The translations under genes were made by a program, and so were the position numbers. Positions 48,265 to 57,323 of a DNA stretch of 64,000 nt are shown here, piece by piece. The notes beneath the pieces are model-generated. The model saw only the letters and a program-made list of their open reading frames with translations. It was not told where the DNA came from and searched no databases. Each line of letters starts with the position of its first letter. Within the stretch, counting starts at the first letter, position 1. Where the stretch lies: the NCBI RefSeq assembly GCF_010983895.1, contig NZ_CP048836.1, positions 1,922,001 to 1,986,000 of the forward strand. The letters are read 5' to 3'. The DNA is from Nitrogeniibacter mangrovi (GTDB lineage Bacteria; Pseudomonadota; Gammaproteobacteria; Burkholderiales; Rhodocyclaceae).

Positions 48265-49016
48265 TCGAACTCGGAGTCAACATCGACCATGTGGCCACGC
48301 TGCGCCAGGCGCGGCGGACCTGGGAACCCGACCCGGTGTGGGCGGCGGTGGAGGCGCATCTCGGTGGCGCCGACGGCATCACCGTGCATCTGCGCGAGGA
48401 TCGTCGCCATATCAACGACGATGACGTGCGCAAGCTGCGCGAGCTCACCCAGATCAAGCTCAATCTCGAGATGGCGGCCACCGACGAGATGGTCGCCATC
48501 GCCCAGCGCATGCGCCCCGAGATGGCCATGTTCGTGCCCGAGGGGCGCCAGGAAATCACCACCGAGGGCGGGCTCGACATTGTCGCCCGGGAAGCCGGCC
48601 TGAAGGACGCGGTCGCGCAACTGGCCGAGGCCGGCGTCATCGTGAGCGTGTTCATCGATGCGGTCCCCGAGCAGATCGAGGCGGCCGCGCGCATCGGTGC
48701 GCGTGTCTGCGAGGTACATACCGGGCCCTATGCGCACGCCTTCCATCGCGCCGGCCGCGATGCCGATGCGCCCGCGGTGGTCGAGGAAATCGAACGCATT
48801 CGTGGCGCGGGCGAACAGATCCAGGCGCTCGGCATGCGTTTCAACGCCGGCCATGCGCTCAACTACTACAACGTCCAGCCCATCGCCCGCCTCCCCGGCC
48901 TGCGCGAACTGCACATCGGCCATTCCATCATCTCGCGCTCGGTGTTCTGCGGCCTGCGCGACGCGGTCTCCGAAATGAAGCGGCTGATGCGCGAGGCCGC
49001 CGGGGCGCGCGCATGA
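48261..49016 (+). CDS. pdxJ: Pyridoxine 5'-phosphate synthase
   Basis: Condenses 1-deoxyxylulose 5-phosphate with 3-amino-2-oxopropyl phosphate to make pyridoxine phosphate (vitamin B6). 251 residues, GTG start. Conserved segments: LGVNIDHVATLRQAR, GADGITVHLREDRRHI, LNLEMAATDEM, VCEVHTGPYA, FNAGHALNYYNV. Four-base overlaps on both sides (recO and acpS) show a compact operon. Confidence 0.97.
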   Translation: MIELGVNIDHVATLRQARRTWEPDPVWAAVEAHLGGADGITVHLREDRRHINDDDVRKLRELTQIKLNLEMAATDEMVAIAQRMRPEMAMFVPEGRQEITTEGGLDIVAREAGLKDAVAQLAEAGVIVSVFIDAVPEQIEAAARIGARVCEVHTGPYAHAFHRAGRDADAPAVVEEIERIRGAGEQIQALGMRFNAGHALNYYNVQPIARLPGLRELHIGHSIISRSVFCGLRDAVSEMKRLMREAAGARA

Positions 49017-49393
49017 TCTTCGGTATCGGCACCGATCTGGTCAGCATCGCGCGCGTGGAGGCGGCGCTCGAGCGCAGCGGGCCGCGTTTTGCCGAACGCA
49101 TACTTGCGCCGTCGGAGCGCGAGGCGTTTGCCAGCGCCACCCATCCGGCCCGGTTGCTGGCCAAGCGCTTTGCCGCCAAGGAGGCCTTCGGCAAGGCCTT
49201 CGGGACCGGTGTCGTCGCGCCTGCCACCCTGCATTCGGTCGCGGTGAGCCGGGATGAACGCGGCAAACCGCACTACGACTATCACGGCGACCTGGCGCGC
49301 ATCATGGATGAGCGTCAGCTGCGCGCCCATCTGAGCATCACCGATGAACAGGACTACGTGGTGGCCTTCGCCGTCATCGAGAGCGCGGCATGA
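49013..49393 (+). CDS. acpS: Holo-[acyl-carrier-protein] synthase
   Basis: Transfers phosphopantetheine from CoA to Ser37-type sites on ACP. 126 residues. Motifs [15 protein letters not shown] (metal-binding Asp) and [13 protein letters not shown] (Lys/Glu) are intact. It lies 14 kb from its substrate gene acpP, in the rnc-era-recO-pdxJ operon as in many proteobacteria. Overlaps pdxJ and nagZ by 4 bases each. Confidence 0.97.
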   Translation: MIFGIGTDLVSIARVEAALERSGPRFAERILAPSEREAFASATHPARLLAKRFAAKEAFGKAFGTGVVAPATLHSVAVSRDERGKPHYDYHGDLARIMDERQLRAHLSITDEQDYVVAFAVIESAA

Positions 49394-50430
49394 GCACCGC
49401 AACCCGGCTGCCCCTCGGGCCCGTGATGCTGGATGTGGTCGGGCTCGAACTGACCGACGTGGAGCGTGCCCAGCTGCGTCATCCGCTGGTCGGGGGTGTC
49501 ATCCTGTTCGCCCGCAACTACGAAAGCCCGGTACAGCTGGCGGCCCTGACGGCCGACATCGCCGCCCAGCGCGATCCGGCCCTGCTGATCACCGTCGACC
49601 ATGAGGGTGGGCGGGTGCAGCGGTTCCGGGAGGGCTTTTGCCGTCTGCCCACCATGCGCGCACTTGGCGTGCACTGGGAACGCGATCCGCTCGGCGCACG
49701 CCAGCTGGCGCGCGACACCGGCTGGGTGCTTGCGGCCGAATTGGCCGCGGTCGGTGTGGACATGAGCTACACCCCGGTGCTGGACCTCGACTACGGTGTC
49801 AGTCGCGTCATCGGCGATCGCGCGTTTCACACCGACCCGGAGGTGGTCGTCGAGCTGGCCGGCGCGCTCATGGACGGGCTCGCCGACGGCGGCATGGCCT
49901 GCGTAGGCAAGCATTTTCCGGGGCACGGCTATGTGGAGGCGGACTCGCATGTGGACGCCCCGCGCGACCCGCGCCCCTTTGACGCCATCTGGTCTGCGGA
50001 CATGCTGCCGTTCCGGCGGCTGGCCAAGCGATTGGCCGGAGTGATGCCGGCCCATGTCATCTATGAGGCGATCGACCCCCGGCCGGCCGGCTTCTCGCGC
50101 TTCTGGCTCCAGGACGTGTTGCGTGGCCGCGTCGGCTTCGACGGGCTCATCTTCAGCGACGATTTGACCATGGAGGCGGCGACCGAGGCCGGCGGCATCG
50201 TTGCCCGCGCCAGCGCCGCGCATGCGGCCGGCTGCGACATGGTGCTGGTGTGCAATCGCCCCGACCTGAACGAGACCCTGCTGGCACACTGGCAGGTCGA
50301 CATCGATCCGGCACTGAGCCGACGGCTCGAAGCGCTGCGCCGGCGTGCCGCAGCGATGGCGGCCAGGGGCGAACGTTGGCAGGCGGCACGTGAGGCGGTG
50401 GCGGCGCTCACGGCATCGTCCAACGCCTGA
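49390..50430 (+). CDS. nagZ: Beta-N-acetylhexosaminidase NagZ
   Basis: Cytoplasmic glycoside hydrolase family 3 enzyme that removes GlcNAc from muropeptides in cell-wall recycling. 346 residues, with [19 protein letters not shown] near the start, [12 protein letters not shown], and the catalytic loop [16 protein letters not shown] (His acid/base), plus the nucleophile Asp region [10 protein letters not shown]. Ends the lepA-nagZ run, 15 bases before uvrC. Confidence 0.96.
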   Translation: MSTATRLPLGPVMLDVVGLELTDVERAQLRHPLVGGVILFARNYESPVQLAALTADIAAQRDPALLITVDHEGGRVQRFREGFCRLPTMRALGVHWERDPLGARQLARDTGWVLAAELAAVGVDMSYTPVLDLDYGVSRVIGDRAFHTDPEVVVELAGALMDGLADGGMACVGKHFPGHGYVEADSHVDAPRDPRPFDAIWSADMLPFRRLAKRLAGVMPAHVIYEAIDPRPAGFSRFWLQDVLRGRVGFDGLIFSDDLTMEAATEAGGIVARASAAHAAGCDMVLVCNRPDLNETLLAHWQVDIDPALSRRLEALRRRAAAMAARGERWQAAREAVAALTASSNA

Positions 50431-50445
50431 GGTCCCCGACGGCGG

Positions 50446-52249
50446 ATGAGCAGCTTCGACGCCAAGGCCTTTCTCAAGGGGGTGCCCGACGATCCGGGGG
50501 TATACCGGATGATCGGAGCGGAGGATGTCGTGCTCTACGTGGGCAAGGCGAAGAATCTGCGCAAGCGCGTCTCTTCCTACTTTCGCGGCAAGCTGGCGAG
50601 CCCGCGCATCGCCATGATGGTGTCGCAGATCGAACGCGTGGACATCACCGCGACGCGCTCCGAGGCCGAGGCGCTGATCCTCGAGAACAACCTCATCAAG
50701 TCGCTCGCGCCGCGCTACAACATCCTCTTCCGCGACGACAAGTCCTATCCGTACATCACCTTGACCGCGCACGACTTTCCGCGCCTGGCCTTCCATCGCG
50801 GCGGGTTTGCCAAGGGCGCACGCTATTTCGGTCCGTTTCCGGGCAGTGTCGCGGTGCGCGAGAGCATCCACCTGCTGCAGAAGGTATTCAAGCTGCGCAC
50901 CTGCGAGAACGCGGTGTTCAACAATCGCTCGCGTCCCTGCCTGCTGCACCAGATCAACCGCTGCACCGCGCCTTGCGTAGGCGAGATTTCGCCGGAGGCC
51001 TACGCGGCCGACGTGCGCCTGGCGACCCTGTTCCTGCAGGGGCGTACCTCGGAAGTGGTCAATGACCTGACCCGCAAGATGCAGGCGGCTTCGGATCGTC
51101 TTGCCTTCGAGGAGGCGGGGCCTACCGGGACCAGATCCGCGCCGTGCAGCAGGTCCTGCATCGCCAGTACGTGGACAGCGGCAAGGAAGAGGATGTGGAC
51201 ATCATCGCGGCCGTGGTCGAGGCCGGGCAGGTGTGCGTCAATCTGGCCATGGTGCGCGGCGGCCGTCACCTGGGCGATCGTCCCCAGTTTCCCGTGCTCG
51301 ATGCCGATTGCCCGGTGGACGATGCGGTGCTCGCCTTCGTGGAGCAGCATTACGCCAACCTCCCGGTGCCGGCGCGCATCGTCAGTTCGGTGTCGCCGAC
51401 CGGCGTGCGCGATGTGCTCGAAGAGCTGGACAAGCGCGCGACCGTGGTGACGCCGCGCCTCGAGATCGAGAAGGGCTGGATGGAGATGGCCATGCGCAAC
51501 GCGCAGCTGGCCATCCGCGCCCGTCTGGCCGCCTCCGGACGCAGCCAGTCGCGCCTGTCGGCGCTGCAGGACGCGCTGGGGCTGGCCGAAGCGCCCGAGC
51601 GCATCGAATGTTTCGACATCAGCCACACCATGGGAGAGGCGACCGTGGCCTCGTGCGTGGTGTGCGAGCACGGCGCCATGAAGCGCAGCGAGTATCGCCG
51701 CTACAACATCACCGACATCACCCCGGGTGACGATTACGCCGCGATGCGCCAGGTGCTCACGCGGCGTTACGAAAAGGTGGCCTCCGGCGAGGGCGTGCGC
51801 CCCGATCTGGTGCTCATCGACGGCGGGCGTGGGCAGCTTGCCATGGCCGTCGACGTGTTCGCGGAACTCGGCCTCGAGGAGCTGCCCTCGGTGGGCGTCG
51901 CCAAGGGGAGGGGCGCAAGCCCGGGCTGGAGTCGCTCATTTTTCCGGATGGGCGGGCGCCGCTACAGCTCGATCCGGCCTCGGCGGCGCTGCATCTGGTC
52001 CAGGAGATCCGCGACGAGGCCCATCGTTTTGCCATCACCGGCCATCGTGCCAAGCGAGCCAAGGCTCGGGTCGGCTCCAAGCTGGAACGCATTCCCGGCG
52101 TCGGCCCGGCGCGCCGGCGCAGGCTGTTGGCCTCCTTCGGCGGACTCGACGGCGTCAAGGCGGCGACGGTGGAGGATCTGTGCCGGGTCGATGGCATCAG
52201 CCGCACGCTGGCCGAGCTGATCCATGCCGAACTGACCGGCAACGGGTGA
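50446..52249 (+). pseudogene. uvrC: uvrC, excinuclease subunit C, split by two -1 frameshifts
   Basis: Nuclease subunit of nucleotide excision repair. Read across three frames it would give about 601 residues (E. coli 610). Frame one (from ATG 50446) encodes the GIY-YIG domain ([24 protein letters not shown]) and breaks in the UVR domain at 51117-51120, where FEEA should continue to YRDQIRAV. Frame two carries the RNase H-like domain (ECFDISHTMGEATVASCVV) and breaks at 51905-51908 in [13 protein letters not shown]. Frame three holds the helix-hairpin-helix end ([14 protein letters not shown]) to TGA 52247-52249. Both breaks look like loss of one G from a run of five. It may be a real double mutation or two sequencing errors. 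Confidence 0.9.
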
Positions 52250-52264
52250 ATACGGCGTCATGCC

Positions 52265-52294
52265 GTGACAAGCGCCCCGTCGAACCGCTACACT
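52265..52294 (+). promoter_or_regulatory. Candidate promoter of pgsA
   Basis: GTGACA (52265-52270), 18-base spacer, TACACT (52289-52294), 37 bases before the pgsA ATG. Plausible but not strong. Confidence 0.4.
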
Positions 52295-52331
52295 CAGCCG
52301 CTCGAACACCCAACACCTCTCCTGCCGCCCG

Positions 52332-52919
52332 ATGGCCTCTGAAAAGTCACTGAACATTCCCAATACACTGACCTGGGCGCGCATCATCCTCATTCCGGTC
52401 TTCGTGGGCGTCTACTATCTGCCAGAGAGTCTGTTGTCGCCTGCGCATCAGAATCTGGTGGCGACGGTCATCTTCATCGTCGCGGCGGTCACCGACTGGT
52501 TCGACGGTTTTCTGGCCCGGCGCCTGGGGCAGACCTCCGCCTTCGGCGCCTTTCTCGATCCGGTCGCCGACAAGCTCATGGTGGCGGCGGCGCTGATCAT
52601 GCTGGTCCAGCTCGGACGCATCGATGCGATCATCGCCGTCATCATCATCGGCCGCGAGATCACCATTTCCGCGCTGCGTGAATGGATGGCCCGGGTGGGT
52701 GCCTCGGCCAGCGTCGCGGTCGCCTTCGTGGGCAAACTGAAGACCGCCGCGCAGATGACAGCCATCCCGCTCATCTTGTACAATGCGCCCCTTCGTTCGG
52801 TCGATTCCCGGCCGCTTGGAACCGTCCTGATTTACGTGGCGGCCGTGCTGACCCTGTGGTCCATGGGCTACTATTTGCGCAAGGCAATGCCCTTGCTTCA
52901 GGAGGATCAGGGTCGCTGA
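52332..52919 (+). CDS. pgsA: CDP-diacylglycerol-glycerol-3-phosphate 3-phosphatidyltransferase
   Basis: Membrane enzyme making phosphatidylglycerol phosphate. 195 residues with several membrane helices. The CDP-alcohol phosphotransferase motif is complete: the first acidic pair in TDWFDGFLARRLG and the second in GAFLDPVADKLM. uvrC followed by pgsA is a common order. It ends just before the tRNA-Gly promoter. Confidence 0.96.
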   Translation: MASEKSLNIPNTLTWARIILIPVFVGVYYLPESLLSPAHQNLVATVIFIVAAVTDWFDGFLARRLGQTSAFGAFLDPVADKLMVAAALIMLVQLGRIDAIIAVIIIGREITISALREWMARVGASASVAVAFVGKLKTAAQMTAIPLILYNAPLRSVDSRPLGTVLIYVAAVLTLWSMGYYLRKAMPLLQEDQGR

Positions 52920-52927
52920 AAAGTGGC

Positions 52928-52955
52928 TTGACAGAACGAAAAGCCCGTCTATAAT
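52928..52955 (+). promoter_or_regulatory. Consensus sigma-70 promoter of the tRNA-Gly/Cys/Gly cluster
   Basis: TTGACA (52928-52933), 16-base spacer, TATAAT (52950-52955). Both hexamers are perfect. The first tRNA begins 13 bases further on. Confidence 0.93.
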
Positions 52956-52968
52956 GGCGGTCTGTTCA

Positions 52969-53044
52969 GCGGGAATAGCTCAGTTGGTAGAGCGCAACCT
53001 TGCCAAGGTTGAGGTCGCGAGTTCGAGACTCGTTTCCCGCTCCA
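52969..53044 (+). tRNA. tRNA-Gly (GCC), copy 1
   Basis: 76 bases with encoded CCA. Acceptor GCGGGAA pairs with TTCCCGC; the anticodon loop TTGCCAA gives GCC (Gly). Identical over its full length to the copy at 53210. Confidence 0.97.
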
Positions 53045-53052
53045 GAATTTCT

Positions 53053-53081
53053 GGGGAAAGCACAAGACGCTTTCCCCTTTT
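53053..53081 (+). terminator. Intrinsic terminator after first tRNA-Gly
   Basis: A 9-bp stem, GGGGAAAGC (53053-53061) with GCTTTCCCC (53069-53077), is followed by TTTT. It lies inside the tRNA cluster, so it may limit transcription of the downstream tRNA-Cys and second tRNA-Gly. Confidence 0.75.
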
Positions 53082-53125
53082 CATTCCCGATCTGTCGGGG
53101 ATGAAAAGCTGATCCGAACGATCAG
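53078..53125 (+). other. Two further hairpins in the tRNA-Gly to tRNA-Cys spacer
   Basis: A 13-bp hairpin (53078-53090 with 53095-53107, one G-T pair, loop TCTG) starts with the U-tract of the preceding terminator. A 6-bp hairpin, CTGATC (53109-53114) with GATCAG (53120-53125), ends one base before tRNA-Cys. They could compete with the terminator or guide processing. Confidence 0.6.
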
Positions 53126-53126
53126 T

Positions 53127-53200
53127 GGCGCGATGGCAGAGTGGTGATGCAGAGGACTGCAAATCCTTGTACGTCGGTTCGATTCCGGCTCGCGCCTCCA
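53127..53200 (+). tRNA. tRNA-Cys (GCA)
   Basis: 74 bases with encoded CCA. Acceptor GGCGCGA pairs with TCGCGCC; anticodon loop CTGCAAA gives GCA (Cys). No clear separate promoter is visible in the spacer before it. Confidence 0.97.
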
Positions 53201-53209
53201 CAAGAATAT

Positions 53210-53285
53210 GCGGGAATAGCTCAGTTGGTAGAGCGCAACCTTGCCAAGGTTGAGGTCGCGAGTTCGAGACTCGTTTCCCGCTCCA
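53210..53285 (+). tRNA. tRNA-Gly (GCC), copy 2
   Basis: 76 bases, identical to the copy at 52969. It follows tRNA-Cys by 9 bases and is followed by a terminator. Confidence 0.97.
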
Positions 53286-53293
53286 GACATTCA

Positions 53294-53321
53294 AGGGAAG
53301 CCTGATCGGGCTTCCCTTTTT
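53294..53321 (+). terminator. Intrinsic terminator of the tRNA cluster
   Basis: A 9-bp stem, AGGGAAGCC (53294-53302) with GGCTTCCCT (53309-53317), is followed by a T-run to 53321. Confidence 0.9.
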
Positions 53322-53397
53322 CTTTGCTCGATGCACCCGCATGCGGCCGCGGCGCGAACGTGCGTATCATGAAGCGTTCATCGACGCACACGGCCCC

Positions 53398-54594
53398 ATG
53401 TTTCAGCCATTTCTCGATCTTGCGAATTCGGTCGCGCCCCGTTACGACGGTCACAGCCTGCTGAATCTGAGCGTCGCCCTGGCGCAAGGGGTGGGGAAGG
53501 CCGGCAGGCGCCGTTTTTCGGCGCCGCCATGCCCGTTGCTGCCGGATCTTTCGGACAGCCGGATTGTCGTCTTCATACTCATCGACGGGATGGGTGCCAA
53601 CGATGTCCAGCGGCGTGGCGCCGGCAGTTTCATGGCGACCCATCAGCGTGCGACGCTCACCTCCGTGTTTCCCTCGACCACCGCCAGTGCGGTGACGACC
53701 TCCATGACCGGATTGTCCCCAGCCGAACACGGTCTTACCGGCTGGTTCATCCGTGATGATCGCTTCGGCGGCATTCTCGCCCCCCTGCCGATGCAGCGCC
53801 GGGACCGGGTACCCATGAGCGGCTGGTGGAAGTTGCCGCGGCTGTTTCCCTATCCAAGCGTGTTCCAGCGCATGCGCTGTCGCTCGGCCATCGTCAGCCA
53901 CGAGCATATTCTCGGCTCCCCGTTCAACATGCGTCATTCGCGTGGCGTGGCACGCAGATATGCCTACGGAACCCTTGACGAGATGGTGGGCGCGATCGTG
54001 ACCGCGGTGCGCGATCTGGGGGGGCAGGGTGGGTACGTCTACGCCTATCACGGCGACTACGACGCCCTGGCCCACGGGCACGGCATCGCCTCGGCGCAAA
54101 ACGCTGCGCACTATGCGCGCATCGATGCGGCCTTGGAGGATCTGCGGCGGCGGTTGAGTGGCGCCGGCGCGCATCTTGTGATCACCGCCGACCACGGCTT
54201 CATCGACTCACCGCCGGAACGGCAGCTGCGCCTCGAGTCGGTGCCGGAGGTCCAGGCGCTGCTCGACGGTCCGCTGTGGGGCGAGCGCCGGGTGGCGTAC
54301 TGTCGGGTCCGGCGTGGCGCCCATGCCGCGTTCGAGGCGGCGGTCACGACCCAGTTGGGCGACGCCTTTGCGCTGGTCCCGTCACGACGCCTGCTGGAGG
54401 CCGGCGTCTTCGGCCCTGCGCACAGGGACCATCCACGCCTTGCCGAACGGGTGGGCGACTATGCCTTGATCGGGCGCGAGAACTGGACCGTGTACGATCG
54501 TGTGCCAGGCGAGCCCGACCATCGCATGATTGGTGTCCATGGGGGTGTACACCCCGACGAAATGCTGATTCCGCTGGTGGTCGCCGCGTGCTGA
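53398..54594 (+). CDS. Alkaline phosphatase-like / nucleotide pyrophosphatase family protein
   Basis: About 398 residues from ATG 53398 (MFQPFLDLANSV); an in-frame ATG at 53341 would add 19 residues that look non-coding. The type I phosphodiesterase fold is supported by ILIDGMGAND (metal Asp), TSVFPSTTASAVTTSMTGLSPAEHGLTGW (nucleophile Thr/Ser region, given as its core here), YHGDYDALAHGHG, and TADHGFIDSPP. No signal peptide, so probably cytoplasmic. The substrate is unknown; relatives cleave nucleotide or phosphonate esters. It stands alone after the tRNA terminator. Confidence 0.85.
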   Translation: MFQPFLDLANSVAPRYDGHSLLNLSVALAQGVGKAGRRRFSAPPCPLLPDLSDSRIVVFILIDGMGANDVQRRGAGSFMATHQRATLTSVFPSTTASAVTTSMTGLSPAEHGLTGWFIRDDRFGGILAPLPMQRRDRVPMSGWWKLPRLFPYPSVFQRMRCRSAIVSHEHILGSPFNMRHSRGVARRYAYGTLDEMVGAIVTAVRDLGGQGGYVYAYHGDYDALAHGHGIASAQNAAHYARIDAALEDLRRRLSGAGAHLVITADHGFIDSPPERQLRLESVPEVQALLDGPLWGERRVAYCRVRRGAHAAFEAAVTTQLGDAFALVPSRRLLEAGVFGPAHRDHPRLAERVGDYALIGRENWTVYDRVPGEPDHRMIGVHGGVHPDEMLIPLVVAAC

Positions 54595-54616
54595 TCCGAC
54601 GCCGTTGCCGCCGAGG

Positions 54617-55036
54617 CTAGTGCAGATCTTCCTTGGCGGCCGGCACCGGCAGGACGCCGATTCCTTCGTCGATCAGTTCCGTCACCTCGTCGCGGGTGGC
54701 CTGGCCGCGAATCGTACGATCCGGCGCATCACCGTAATGGATTTTTCGCGCCTCTTCGGCGAAGGCCTGACCCACGTCCTCGGCAGTCGCCGCTGCCTCC
54801 CGCATTCGTGACACCAGTTGCGCCAGTCGGGATACGCTTGAAGTATCGGCGGTCGGCGGCTTGGCGACGGTGCGCGCCTGCACATAAGGGGCGCTCGGTT
54901 TGCGCTGGATTTCGGTGCAGCCGCAGACCGGGCAGGCGACGAGTTTGCCGGCGCTTTGCTGCGCGAATGCGTCCGACGAGGCAAACCAGCCCTCGAAGGT
55001 GTGTTTCCGGCTGCATTCAAGGTTGAGGACGATCAC
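54617..55036 (-). CDS. DUF1178 family protein
   Basis: 139 residues from a GTG at 55036 (MIVLNLECSRKHTFEGWFAS), the usual family N-terminus; the frame is open to 55204 without homology. A zinc-finger-like pair of cysteine motifs (LEC near the start and CPVCGC at about 37-42) and a C-terminal helix ending with GEG-like acidic residues are visible. Conserved in alpha- and betaproteobacteria; function unknown. The gene is convergent with the phosphodiesterase-like gene. Confidence 0.85.
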   Translation of the reverse strand: MIVLNLECSRKHTFEGWFASSDAFAQQSAGKLVACPVCGCTEIQRKPSAPYVQARTVAKPPTADTSSVSRLAQLVSRMREAAATAEDVGQAFAEEARKIHYGDAPDRTIRGQATRDEVTELIDEGIGVLPVPAAKEDLH

Positions 55037-55260
55037 GGCGCATTTCACCCGGTGAAGACACTGGGAAGTGTGACAGAAAGCCGGAGGGGACGTTCTTCGC
55101 TGAGTATCGCTGCCACGGTGGCCGTGAGCCACAGATTCAGCATGGACCCATGCGACGGCGCTATGGTGACAGCGCACTGACCGGAACCCAGCGTCACCGG
55201 CCAAGGGGTGTTCAGGCCAGGGAGGGCGTTTGACTCCCCAGCGTGCCGATCATTGAACAA

Positions 55261-55346
55261 TGGTGCCCGGAGCGGGGGTCGAACCCGCACAGCCTAGGGC
55301 CGAGGGATTTTAAGTCCCTTGTGTCTACCAATTTCACCATCCGGGC
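55261..55346 (-). tRNA. tRNA-Leu (TAA)
   Basis: 86 bases with encoded CCA and a long variable arm, as expected of class II tRNA. Acceptor GCCCGGA pairs with TCCGGGC; anticodon loop CTTAAAA gives TAA (Leu). It begins only 6 bases after the minE stop codon, so it has no room for a promoter of its own outside minE and is probably cut from the minCDE transcript. Confidence 0.97.
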
Positions 55347-55352
55347 GTGGAC

Positions 55353-55610
55353 TCAGCCGTCCTGGTCGGCCAGTACGATATTGACCTCGAGAACCTCGTA
55401 GTTGTCCTGCTTTTCCAACTGCACCTTGATGTCCTCGGGATTGACCTTGACGTACTTGGAGATCACCTGGATCAGTTCCTTCTGCAGCTCGGGCAGGTAG
55501 TCCGGCCCGGCGGCATCGGCGTGTTCGCGCGCGATGATGAGCTGCAGGCGCTCCTTGGCCAGCGAGGCGGTTTTGGGTTTGCTGCCGAACAGCATGCTGA
55601 GCAGCGACAT
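55353..55610 (-). CDS. minE: Cell division topological specificity factor MinE
   Basis: 85 residues. MinE drives pole-to-pole oscillation of MinCD so that division occurs at mid-cell. The N-terminal MSLLSMLFG is the membrane-binding part, [16 protein letters not shown] the MinD-binding helix, and the C-terminal half the topological domain. One base separates it from minD. Confidence 0.96.
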   Translation of the reverse strand: MSLLSMLFGSKPKTASLAKERLQLIIAREHADAAGPDYLPELQKELIQVISKYVKVNPEDIKVQLEKQDNYEVLEVNIVLADQDG

Positions 55611-55611
55611 G

Positions 55612-56427
55612 TCAGTTCCCCCCGAACAGGCGCTTCAGGATGCCGGGTTTCTCGTAATTGACGAAACGCAGCGGGCGTTCCTCGCCGAGGAAGCGGGCCA
55701 CGACATCGAGATAGGCCTCGGAGACGTCGGAGCCCTTGATGTGCACGGCGGGTGTGCCCTGGTTGGAGGCATGCAGCACGGATTCGGACTCGGGGATGAC
55801 GCCGATGAGGTCCACCCGCAGCAGCTCCTGAACGTCCTTGTAGGACAGCATTTCGCCTTCCTCGACGCGCTTGGGCGAGTAGCGGGTCACGAGCAGGTGC
55901 TCCTTGACCGGCTCGCCGCCTTCCTTGGCGCGCTTCGACTTGGATTGGAGGATGCCGAGGATGCGATCGGAGTCGCGCACCGAGGACACTTCCGGGTTGG
56001 TGGTGATGATGGCCTCGTCGGCGAAGGTGAGGGCCATGACCGCGCCGCGCTCGATACCGGCGGGGGAGTCGCACACCACATAGTCGAAGGCCATGTGTTC
56101 GAGCTCCTTGAGCACCTTCTCGACGCCTTCCTCGGTCAGCGCATCCTTGTCGCGCGTCTGCGAGGCCGGCAGCACGAAGAGGTTCTCGCAGTGCTTGTCC
56201 TTGATCAGGGCCTGGTTGAGCCGTGCCTCGCCGTTGAGCACGTTGACGAGGTCATAGACGACGCGGCGTTCGCAGCCCATGATGAGATCGAGGTTGCGCA
56301 GGCCGACGTCGAAGTCGATGACCGCGGTCTTGAAGCCGCGCAGGGCGAGGCCGGAGGCGAAGGCCGCGCTGGTGGTGGTCTTGCCGACGCCGCCCTTGCC
56401 GGACGTTACAACGATGACTCGGGTCAC
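55612..56427 (-). CDS. minD: Septum site-determining protein MinD
   Basis: Membrane-associated ATPase, 271 residues. The deviant Walker A is [10 protein letters not shown] (about 9-18), switch region [10 protein letters not shown], and the C-terminal amphipathic membrane-targeting helix is ILKRLFGGN. Partner of MinC (inhibitor) and MinE (oscillator), between which it lies. Confidence 0.97.
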   Translation of the reverse strand: MTRVIVVTSGKGGVGKTTTSAAFASGLALRGFKTAVIDFDVGLRNLDLIMGCERRVVYDLVNVLNGEARLNQALIKDKHCENLFVLPASQTRDKDALTEEGVEKVLKELEHMAFDYVVCDSPAGIERGAVMALTFADEAIITTNPEVSSVRDSDRILGILQSKSKRAKEGGEPVKEHLLVTRYSPKRVEEGEMLSYKDVQELLRVDLIGVIPESESVLHASNQGTPAVHIKGSDVSEAYLDVVARFLGEERPLRFVNYEKPGILKRLFGGN

Positions 56428-56453
56428 GTGAATTCCCTTTCAGAATAAGTTCG

Positions 56454-57221
56454 CTAGGCTGTTTGGAGCGGCGCGAGGATCAAGGATTGAGTATTGTTTT
56501 CGCTGCTGAGGCGTGCCTGCGCACACTTGCCGGCGACGCTCTCGGGGATGCCTTTTTCGAAGGTGCGGAAGATGCCGGCGATGGCGATGAGTTCGGGGCC
56601 GAAATCGGTGGAGAGGATCCGCGCGTCGGCATCGCCCTGGGCGCCGGCGATGGCGCGCCCGCGCAGCGGGCCGTAGCAGTGGATGTTGCCGTCGGCGATC
56701 ACCTCGGCGCCATGGCTGACCCCCCCGAGCAGGATCAGATCGCCTCCCTGGGCGTAGGCCTGCTGACCCGAGCGCAGCGGACGTTCGACGACGAGCGTCT
56801 TGCCCGCGGGTGCAGGTGCGGGGACGGCGGCAGGCGCCGGCGGCGCCGCCTCGGCCACCACGGGTTCTGCCGGTGCGCTGGGCGGGGCACGGAGCGCTTC
56901 TTCGTCGAGCACCGCGAGGCCGATGCGTCTGGCGCTTTCGATCCACGCGTCGGGGATGTGGCTGACGGCCACGGGCTGGAGCCGATAGCGGCGCAGCAAA
57001 CTGGTGAGCGAGGCCCAGTCCACCGACTCCGGGGCCGCATCGAGCGCGGAAAAATCGAGGATGGCGGCCTCGAGATTGAAGAAGTCCGGCATGCCGCCGA
57101 GCATGGCGTGCATGGCGTCCGCCAGACGCATCGGATCGGTGTCGCGCAGCCGCGCCGTCATGACGCCCAGGGTCGCGCCCTTGAATTCGATCGGTCTGGA
57201 TGAAACGGCGGAGTCCTTCAT
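56454..57221 (-). CDS. minC: Septum site-determining protein MinC
   Basis: FtsZ-ring inhibitor, 255 residues. An N-terminal FtsZ-binding domain (about 5-105, IEFKGATLGVMTARL) is joined by an Ala/Pro-rich linker (about 110-140) to the C-terminal beta-helix domain (RSGQQAYAQGGDLILLGGVSHGAEV is typical in part: RSGQQ, GGVSHGAEVIADGNIHCYGPLRGRA). The first gene of minC-minD-minE. Confidence 0.95.
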   Translation of the reverse strand: MKDSAVSSRPIEFKGATLGVMTARLRDTDPMRLADAMHAMLGGMPDFFNLEAAILDFSALDAAPESVDWASLTSLLRRYRLQPVAVSHIPDAWIESARRIGLAVLDEEALRAPPSAPAEPVVAEAAPPAPAAVPAPAPAGKTLVVERPLRSGQQAYAQGGDLILLGGVSHGAEVIADGNIHCYGPLRGRAIAGAQGDADARILSTDFGPELIAIAGIFRTFEKGIPESVAGKCAQARLSSENNTQSLILAPLQTA

Positions 57222-57323
57222 TCGGCCATTGCCCTGTCAAATCCTTCAAGTCTAATGGTCCCGGGCATGCCGGGCAAGGTCAGGTCGGAATTCGAAACGA
57301 ATTATCGGCCCTCGGCCCGCGGC

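Noticed and set aside
52969-53285. Identical 76-bp copies that could be attachment sites of an integrated element
   Set aside because: Both are complete tRNA-Gly genes only 241 bases apart with tRNA-Cys between; no integrase or foreign DNA is present.
55037-55260. Possible small gene between the DUF1178 gene and tRNA-Leu
   Set aside because: The open frame is only an upstream extension of the DUF1178 frame; homology begins at the GTG at 55036 and nothing else is recognisable.
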